Assembly (NCBI GenBank): GCA_937925715.1
Contig: CALAMG010000032.1
Span: 1-7,998, forward strand
Reading direction: 5' to 3'
Origin: an uncultured Collinsella sp.
GTDB lineage: Bacteria > Actinomycetota > Coriobacteriia > Coriobacteriales > Coriobacteriaceae
DNA length: 7,998 nt
Shown piece after piece: positions 4,784 through 7,998 of this stretch. The translations under genes were made by a program, and so were the position numbers. Every line of letters starts with the position of its first letter. Position 1 is the first letter of the stretch. Below the pieces are notes generated by a model. The model was not told the DNA's origin, searched no databases, and saw only the letters and a list, made by a program, of their open reading frames with translations.

Positions 4784-6088
4784 ATGAACGAAAACTCAAC
4801 CATATCGAACGCTTATGATGGCAAGCACGATGAATACGGTCATGATCTACCCAGGTGGATGAATTTCGAGCATGTCATCGATATTGGTGAGGCGGACCCG
4901 ACTCAAACGGCAACCGACTATTACGGCTTTGAACTTCCCAATGGCGTCGCAATGGTCATCCAGAGCCAACCAAGCCATAGGGATCATCCTTTCATCGTCT
5001 ACAGTTACGGCGATGGAGCCTGTTTCCATGACGATGTCGAATTCGATTCGCTCCGCACAGCGATTAGCTATGCATCCCAGCTCCACAGCGGAGCAATCGA
5101 TCCAGATTGCCTGCGCGTCGAATATACGCATGATGAATATGAAACATTTTGCTGGCGCGATTTCTACCAGGCGGCACACGGTAATATCGAATACGCCTCA
5201 CGTCTCGTCGACCAGTGCAACGGCGGATTTCGAGAAGGGTTCGGCCCGTATGCCTGCGCAGCCGAAGACCTCGCTGAAGGCGAAATCGTCAATTTCAACA
5301 ACTGCTACGTCATCACGGATGCGAACGGACCGGATACAAAGGAAATCGCCGCAAAAAGGATTTGGGATGAACTCGGAGATGTCTGCATAGACGATAATGA
5401 ATGTATCGATTCGGAATTCTACGGCTACCCTATCGGGACATTTCGGGAAGACATCTGGCATGACATCGAGGACCAGCTTGGAGTCCCGATCCATGCACTG
5501 ATGTTTCCCGATAATGCAAATAAGGACATGACTAATGAAAGGAGTCTTGCTATGTCCAACGAGAATAAGAACACCAATGTCAAGGAAGAGACGACCTGGA
5601 CGAACTTCAAGTTCTTCAACAACCAGGTCAAACTCAAGGTCATCGAGAAGGACGATCGTCAGATGTATCTGGCAGATTGCCGCTTCATGCCGGGTTCTGT
5701 CGCAAACGGCATCGATCTCGGCGATCAGAACGGCATCTCCGGCCATATGACCGTGTTCCTCACCGAGAAGCAGTATTTCAAGGCTGCTGAGCAGAAAGCT
5801 AACGGTGAGCAGATCAATGTCGGACTTCCGAGCACTCAGCTCAAGGACGGTAAGATCGAGGTCAATTTCTACAACCACGAATCTAAGGAAGCACGCACCA
5901 TTCCCGTAAATCCCTTCGCCGCGTCCAAGGCGAACAAGGCCGCCCGCGAGGCTTTCTTCGAGCGCAAGGATGCCGAGCGCGAGCAGGGCAAGAGTCTCGG
6001 CGCAAAGGCCGCATCCGCCCGCGGCGCGTCCGAAAAGCTGGACGGTCAAAGCCAGGCCGCGCCCGCTAAGGACAATCTTGAGCATTAG
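4784..6088 (+). CDS. Paralogue of the upstream protein, single C-terminal module
   Basis: This 434-aa protein is not recognised. ATG 4784 has AGGA (4773-4776) seven bases upstream and starts two bases after the previous stop, so the pair is coupled. Residues 45-232 repeat the shared N-terminal domain: YYGF (46-49), YQAAHGNIEYA (128-138), CAAEDLAEGEI (158-168), EFYGYPIGT (211-219), then REDIWHDIED. This half is very acidic, with about 47 Asp/Glu to 12 Lys/Arg by hand count. Residues 272-365 are one copy of the C-terminal module (WTNF, YLAD, LTEKQY, INVGL). Residues 376-434 are an Ala/Lys/Arg/Glu-rich helical tail. Codon usage switches sharply at residue 257: Glu is 18 GAA to 3 GAG before it and 4 GAA to 12 GAG after it. 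A strong internal ribosome binding site lies there, so this may be a fusion of two former genes or carry a nested start. Confidence 0.75.
   Translation: MNENSTISNAYDGKHDEYGHDLPRWMNFEHVIDIGEADPTQTATDYYGFELPNGVAMVIQSQPSHRDHPFIVYSYGDGACFHDDVEFDSLRTAISYASQLHSGAIDPDCLRVEYTHDEYETFCWRDFYQAAHGNIEYASRLVDQCNGGFREGFGPYACAAEDLAEGEIVNFNNCYVITDANGPDTKEIAAKRIWDELGDVCIDDNECIDSEFYGYPIGTFREDIWHDIEDQLGVPIHALMFPDNANKDMTNERSLAMSNENKNTNVKEETTWTNFKFFNNQVKLKVIEKDDRQMYLADCRFMPGSVANGIDLGDQNGISGHMTVFLTEKQYFKAAEQKANGEQINVGLPSTQLKDGKIEVNFYNHESKEARTIPVNPFAASKANKAAREAFFERKDAEREQGKSLGAKAASARGASEKLDGQSQAAPAKDNLEH
5538..5544 (+). promoter_or_regulatory. Strong internal ribosome binding site
   Basis: AAAGGAG lies seven bases before an in-frame ATG (5552) exactly at the domain boundary of the 434-aa protein. 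It is a better site than the one used for the full-length start (AGGA). It also falls at the point where codon usage changes. Confidence 0.6.
5552..6088 (+). CDS. Nested in-frame product: stand-alone C-terminal module
   Basis: This is a predicted 178-aa product starting MSNENKNTNVKEETTWTNF, in the same frame as the 434-aa protein and sharing its stop. Four things support it: AAAGGAG at ideal spacing; a start resembling that of the parent (MNENS); the module beginning 16 residues later; and a codon shift to the pattern of a well-expressed gene. Lys is 17 AAG to 2 AAA and Glu 12 GAG to 4 GAA, against mostly GAA before the boundary. It would carry the WTNF module plus the Ala/Lys-rich tail and lack the acidic domain. 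It may be produced alongside the long form, as nested subunits are in some effector complexes. Alternatively, the long form may be a recent fusion after loss of a stop. Its function is unknown. Confidence 0.5.
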   Translation: MSNENKNTNVKEETTWTNFKFFNNQVKLKVIEKDDRQMYLADCRFMPGSVANGIDLGDQNGISGHMTVFLTEKQYFKAAEQKANGEQINVGLPSTQLKDGKIEVNFYNHESKEARTIPVNPFAASKANKAAREAFFERKDAEREQGKSLGAKAASARGASEKLDGQSQAAPAKDNLEH

Positions 6089-6117
6089 GTTGTCATCGAT
6101 TTAGTGCAATCAGACAT

Positions 6118-6155
6118 GCGGTCTGTCGTTCCATTCGGATGGCAGGCCGCTTTTT
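6118..6155 (+). terminator. Rho-independent terminator of the four-gene operon
   Basis: GCGGTCTG (6118-6125) pairs with CAGGCCGC (6143-6150) with one G-U pair. An inner stem CCAT/ATGG (6131-6134 and 6139-6142) closes a TCGG loop. TTTTT (6151-6155) follows directly. It lies 30 bases after the stop at 6088, so it ends the transcript that began near 1640. Confidence 0.8.
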
Positions 6156-6156
6156 G

Positions 6157-6202
6157 TGCGGCGCGCACGCGCGCCTATGATTCGCTCGCCACGCTCGCTG
6201 AT
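6157..6202 (+). repeat. Intergenic repeat element, copy 2
   Basis: This is the second copy of the element at 3011-3055. The hairpin differs in sequence but is kept in form: GGCGCG and CGCGCC with a CACG loop, a perfect six-pair stem. The downstream part, CCTATGATTCGCTCGC then CACGCTCGCTGAT, differs from copy 1 at only two bases. It follows two bases after the operon terminator and is followed at once by a TATAAT (6204-6209). Confidence 0.6.
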
Positions 6203-6203
6203 T

Positions 6204-6209
6204 TATAAT
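6204..6209 (+). promoter_or_regulatory. Probable -10 box for the 196-aa gene
   Basis: TATAAT lies 33 bases before ATG 6243, downstream of a strong terminator, so an independent promoter is needed here. The hexamer at the -35 position (TTCGCT, 6181-6186) is poor and falls inside the repeated element. The element may therefore contribute to promoter control. Confidence 0.4.
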
Positions 6210-6242
6210 TGATTTACGCTATCGAAGAAAGGAAAGTGACCT

Positions 6243-6833
6243 ATGAAACTTATAACCTATTATCAGACCGGCAAGATCGATGTATTCGACACCGCCACCT
6301 TCACGGCGACCGATCCCTTCAAGAGGGACGGTATGAACCTGATCACGGAATTCGCAATCCGCTTCGACCTGCTTGAAGACAAGAACTCGAATGAGGGCCT
6401 TGTCGTCGACGTCTATTGGTACGATGCGAAGATCCATGACAAGGACAATGCCGTGACATCGCTCGACGAGAAGAAGAACGCCACGCTCAACAATGCACTC
6501 CTCAAGGCGAGTACCCGCATCCGCCTGATTTCCAAGAGGGAACTCGAGGACGTGGCGAAAATCACCCTTGACGGCGAGCTTGTCGAATGGCGCCAGGGCG
6601 GCGAGCTCGTCAACGGCGTCAAGTTCTTCAGCCAAGAGCTGCTGTATTTCAGCAACGGACGCAGCGCGTCAATCACGGAGCGTGCCTGCAAGATCAGCCA
6701 ATTCATCAAGAATGCCAATCCGGAGCTGCCCGATGAGATCATTGCCGGCTGGATGGGTCTGCCTCCGACCGTCCTTGAGACCATGAAACGCGACCAATTG
6801 CGCAACGATCAGGTCAGCGAGCAAGACGACTAG
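6243..6833 (+). CDS. Hypothetical 196-aa cytoplasmic protein
   Basis: This protein is not recognised. AAAGGAA (6228-6234) sits eight bases before ATG. Residues 1-70 look like a beta-rich fold (MKLITYYQTGKIDVFDTATF, then GLVVDVYWYDAKIHD). Residues 70-130 alternate charged helices and strands, including LISKRELEDVAKITLDGEL and VEWRQGGELVNGVKFF. Residues 143-185 are helical (ITERACKISQFIKNA, then DEIIAGWMGLPPTVLETMKRD). The last ten residues are an acidic tail. There is no membrane segment or visible catalytic motif. GAG dominates over GAA, as in the nested C-terminal product just upstream and unlike the acidic genes before it. The shared repeated element upstream ties it to the 3087 gene in regulation. 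I see no homology to the neighbouring paralogues. Confidence 0.75.
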   Translation: MKLITYYQTGKIDVFDTATFTATDPFKRDGMNLITEFAIRFDLLEDKNSNEGLVVDVYWYDAKIHDKDNAVTSLDEKKNATLNNALLKASTRIRLISKRELEDVAKITLDGELVEWRQGGELVNGVKFFSQELLYFSNGRSASITERACKISQFIKNANPELPDEIIAGWMGLPPTVLETMKRDQLRNDQVSEQDD

Positions 6834-6855
6834 GCACACCTCTCCTGTAGAAGAG

Positions 6856-6864
6856 TGCTATAAT
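6856..6864 (+). promoter_or_regulatory. Extended -10 promoter of a candidate small RNA
   Basis: TGC (6856-6858) plus a consensus TATAAT (6859-6864) form an extended -10. It has no start codon with a ribosome binding site downstream, only a structured stretch ending in a terminator. The same GTGCTATAAT decamer recurs at 7000-7009. Confidence 0.5.
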
Positions 6865-6870
6865 TTATTC

Positions 6871-6955
6871 TACGTTCCTTCCCTATCCAGAACGTTTTGC
6901 AGCACAGGGAATAGGCGGCTTGCGCGGTTTCGCGTAGGCCGCCTATTCCTTTCTG
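6871..6955 (+). ncRNA. Candidate small structured RNA
   Basis: About 85 bases lie between a consensus extended -10 and a strong terminator, with no reading frame. ACGTTC (6872-6877) pairs with GAACGT (6890-6895) around a 12-base loop. The loop contains TTCCCT (6879-6884), complementary to AGGGAA (6906-6911), and CCTATCC, which imitates the 3' arm of the terminator stem. So the loop can compete with the terminator for its 5' arm, either as a pseudoknot or as an antiterminator. It is either a regulatory small RNA or an attenuated leader for the membrane protein gene downstream. The latter has its own promoter at 7001, which favours the former. Confidence 0.4.
6908..6954 (+). terminator. Strong Rho-independent terminator
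   Basis: Twelve perfect pairs join GGAATAGGCGGC (6908-6919) to GCCGCCTATTCC (6938-6949). A smaller inner stem GCG/CGC lies in the loop, and TTTCT follows (6950-6954). It ends the candidate small RNA and would also stop readthrough from the 196-aa gene. Confidence 0.75.
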
Positions 6956-7000
6956 TATGATCTTTGAATTTCTGGTTGACTTTCTTTTCTAATACCAAAG

Positions 7001-7009
7001 TGCTATAAT
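7001..7009 (+). promoter_or_regulatory. Extended -10 promoter of the small membrane protein
   Basis: TGC plus TATAAT form an extended -10, 44 bases before ATG 7053. TTGACT (6976-6981) lies upstream, but with a 22-base spacer it is too far to act as a standard -35. Confidence 0.55.
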
Positions 7010-7052
7010 ATAAGTGTATAGAACTAGACTTAATTGTATTGGAGGAATTCAA

Positions 7053-7355
7053 ATGGAATGGCTTTTACTTTTTATACTCGGTCCGCCGATTCTCACTCTG
7101 ATCTTAAGGATCTTGATCTTCATCGTTCGGTACGGTCCGGGCTTCGTCGGTGCGATCTTCGATTTGATCTGCTGTGTGCTCGGGCTCGTCGGCTGCATCA
7201 TCATGCTCATCATCCGTGGGATCATGGCAGTCTTCCACGGCCTCAAGGTGCTTTTCTTCGGGCACTCCTCACCGCCCCGGAACGCTCATGTCGATTCGTC
7301 TGTCTCACCTGATGACATCGAAAAGTTCATCAAGGCGTTCGAAAACAAGATGTAA
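7053..7355 (+). CDS. Small integral membrane protein
   Basis: This 100-aa protein is not recognised. GGAGG (7041-7045) stands seven bases before ATG 7053, so the in-frame GTG at 7014 is not the start. Residues 3-26 form the first hydrophobic helix (WLLLFILGPPILTLILRILI). Residues 31-54 form the second (a Gly/Leu/Ile/Cys-rich stretch containing CC at 40-41), and 57-70 is a shorter third segment. Residues 71-100 are a hydrophilic tail ending in a charged helix (DDIEKFIKAFENKM), probably cytoplasmic. It has no signal peptidase site. The size and topology fit holins, small conjugation-element membrane proteins, immunity proteins or small pore-forming toxins, and nothing chooses between them. It has its own promoter and stands alone or with the small frame that follows. 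Confidence 0.7.
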   Translation: MEWLLLFILGPPILTLILRILIFIVRYGPGFVGAIFDLICCVLGLVGCIIMLIIRGIMAVFHGLKVLFFGHSSPPRNAHVDSSVSPDDIEKFIKAFENKM

Positions 7356-7387
7356 TCAGAAGACCAGGATTAAAGGAATGGTGTCTA

Positions 7388-7558
7388 ATGGTTGAATCCG
7401 AAACCGTTTTTCAGAAACAACAGGCCGCATGCATCAGCGGAGTGAAAGTTCCACATCTGATGTCGCTGCCTGTTGTTTCGCATCTGAACGGTAAATACGA
7501 TCTGTCAATCACCTGTATCAAGAACAAACTTGATCCGATTCTTGCTGAAAAACTTTAA
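7388..7558 (+). CDS. Possible 56-aa protein overlying an inverted repeat
   Basis: A frame of 56 codons begins MVESETVFQKQQAACISG and ends with TAA. AAAGGA (7372-7377) lies ten bases before the ATG, a slightly long spacing. It follows the membrane protein gene by 32 bases and could share its transcript. It is unrecognised, hydrophilic at first and mixed after, with no membrane segment. A large imperfect inverted repeat (7404-7491) fills its middle, so the frame may be incidental to a structured RNA or DNA element. Confidence 0.4.
   Translation: MVESETVFQKQQAACISGVKVPHLMSLPVVSHLNGKYDLSITCIKNKLDPILAEKL
7404..7491. repeat. 88-bp imperfect inverted repeat
   Basis: The core arms are GAAACAACAGGC (7414-7425) and its exact complement GCCTGTTGTTTC (7468-7479). 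Pairing continues inward with GC/GC and CATCAG/CTGATG (7432-7437 and 7457-7462), leaving a 19-base loop. It continues outward to CCGTT/AACGG (7404-7408 and 7487-7491) with a few unpaired bases. No T-tract follows, so it is not a terminator. It may be a structured RNA, a protein-binding site or a small non-autonomous element. Confidence 0.6.
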
Positions 7559-7575
7559 GGCTTGTTTTCGTGTAC

Positions 7576-7809
7576 CTATTGGGTTGTGCGGCTGACAAAA
7601 AGTCCATCCGGGTAACGCATGTCATATGTATCCCGAACCTGTTTCATCAACTCGTCTCTCGTGCAGCAATTCGCCTGACAGCTTTCAACGATTTGGTAGC
7701 GCAACCACCGGCGTTCTGTGCTCGCATCAGAGCCGCGGTGTTCAATGATCTTAATCTTGACCATCAAATTTAGCAGTCGGTCAAGATCACTTTCCTTTAT
7801 CGTCGTCAC
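7576..7809 (-). CDS. Hypothetical 77-aa protein, minus strand
   Basis: This protein is not recognised. It starts at GTG 7809-7807, preceded on the minus strand by a purine-rich stretch with GAGG (7825-7822) and AGGAAAG nearer the start. It converges with the small frame that ends at 7558. Residues 5-25 and 50-65 look helical (ESDLDRLLNLMVKIKIIEH, then RDELMKQVRDTYDM). A cysteine cluster, CQANCC (44-49), lies between them and could bind a metal ion. The basic patch RRWLRY (33-38) precedes it. A small DNA- or RNA-binding regulator is conceivable, but no helix-turn-helix is clear. The palindrome at 7829-7848 sits 20 bases before the start, so repressor control of this gene is likely. Confidence 0.55.
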   Translation of the reverse strand: MTTIKESDLDRLLNLMVKIKIIEHRGSDASTERRWLRYQIVESCQANCCTRDELMKQVRDTYDMRYPDGLFVSRTTQ

Positions 7810-7828
7810 TACTCTCTCTTTCCTCTAA

Positions 7829-7848
7829 ATTCGCAAGCGCTTGCGAAT
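7829..7848. promoter_or_regulatory. 20-bp palindromic operator, second copy
   Basis: ATTCGCAAGCGCTTGCGAAT is a perfect palindrome. It matches the core of the site at 1377-1400 in every position but the two symmetric ones of the centre (AGCGCT here, AACGTT there). It lies between the minus-strand start at 7809 and any promoter further right, a position where a bound LacI-type repressor would block transcription. Confidence 0.65.
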
Positions 7849-7943
7849 CACCCTGCCGATACCCCTAAAAGTACACAATTAGAAAAGAGTTACGGCAATT
7901 CTTTGCATATCTCTTATCCAGATCGTGTTTGTCTGCGAGATCG

Positions 7944-7976
7944 TTGACACTCCCCGTAGTTGAAACCAGGGGATTC
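7944..7976 (-). mobile_element. Right end of an IS200/IS605-family element
   Basis: Read on the minus strand, GAATCCCC (7976-7969) begins a hairpin: CCCC pairs with GGGG (7955-7952) and GTT with AAC inside. It is followed by AGTGTCAA, ending at 7944. GAAT, stem-loop, then a purine-rich segment ending in TCAA is the usual form of right ends in this family, where it also forms the 3' scaffold of the TnpB guide RNA. The body of the element lies to the right of the window. The DNA just left of 7944 would be the flank, and by the known TnpB mechanism would supply the guide. Recognition is by pattern. Confidence 0.55.
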
Positions 7977-7998
7977 TCAGTTCTGCGAGGTCTGCCGT
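7977..7998 (-). CDS. tnpB: Possible 3' end of tnpB (partial)
   Basis: On the minus strand the frame RQTSQN ends in TGA (7979-7977), directly before the GAATC of the right end. This is the expected position for the end of a tnpB gene in IS605/IS1341-type elements. Only six codons are inside the window, so the call rests on the adjoining right end and not on the protein itself. The rest of the gene should lie beyond 7998. Confidence 0.35.

Noticed and set aside
4741..4818. 25-codon frame starting at the ATG at 4741, after AAGGAAG
   Set aside because: Spacing is too short, it overlaps two genes in another frame, and nothing supports the peptide.
5198..6085. Long minus-strand open frame of 295 codons
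   Set aside because: It is exactly antisense to the 434-aa gene, whose start signal, coupling and protein homology to its neighbour are strong. The length is a by-product of codon bias.
6976..7009. TTGACT with TATAAT as a standard -35/-10 pair
   Set aside because: The spacer is 22 bases, far from 17. The TGC-extended -10 explains the promoter without it.
1..7998. tRNA, rRNA or CRISPR array
   Set aside because: No cloverleaf with a TTC loop motif, no rRNA-like stretch and no regularly spaced direct repeats were seen on either strand.

Overview
The window looks like accessory, probably mobile-element-associated DNA of a Gram-positive bacterium, most likely an actinomycete of the Bifidobacterium/Coriobacteriia type. 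The reasons are purine-rich AAAGGAG-type ribosome binding sites, a mixed-to-high GC codon choice, a Flp-type pilin, several extended -10 promoters of the form TGn-TATAAT, and LacI-type CG-centred palindromes. The assignment to genus is inference. No housekeeping gene, tRNA, rRNA or CRISPR array is present, and most of the proteins belong to no family I can name.

Layout. (1) 1-1211: a Flp-type pilin carrying Ig-like modules. Its leader is interrupted by an in-frame TGA, so it is either broken or dependent on readthrough. A terminator follows. (2) 1212-1675: a gene-free stretch packed with inverted repeats, including a perfect 24-bp palindrome, which ends in an extended -10 promoter. (3) 1676-6155: an apparent four-gene operon. 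It encodes a very acidic 329-aa protein, a coupled 115-aa protein, and two paralogous large proteins (564 and 434 aa), closed by a good terminator. The paralogues share an acidic N-terminal domain and a repeated C-terminal module (two copies in the first, one in the second). In the second, a strong internal ribosome binding site, an in-frame ATG and an abrupt change of codon usage all fall at the domain boundary, so the C-terminal 178 aa are probably also made as a separate protein. (4) 6157-6833: a repeated intergenic element followed by a 196-aa unknown protein. (5) 6856-6955: a candidate small RNA with its own promoter, two hairpins and terminator. (6) 7001-7558: a small three-helix membrane protein, then a 56-codon frame holding a large imperfect inverted repeat. 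(7) 7576-7998, minus strand: a 77-aa unknown protein behind a second copy of the CG-centred palindrome, then the right end of an IS200/IS605-family element whose tnpB lies beyond the window.

How the parts may fit (inference): the paralogous acidic proteins, their shared modules and the duplicated intergenic element suggest one co-evolved, uncharacterised accessory module of an integrative or plasmid-like element. The matching palindromes at both ends would place the flanks of that module under one repressor. The pilin could serve cell-cell contact, but no conjugation, relaxase or pilus-assembly gene is visible here to confirm it.
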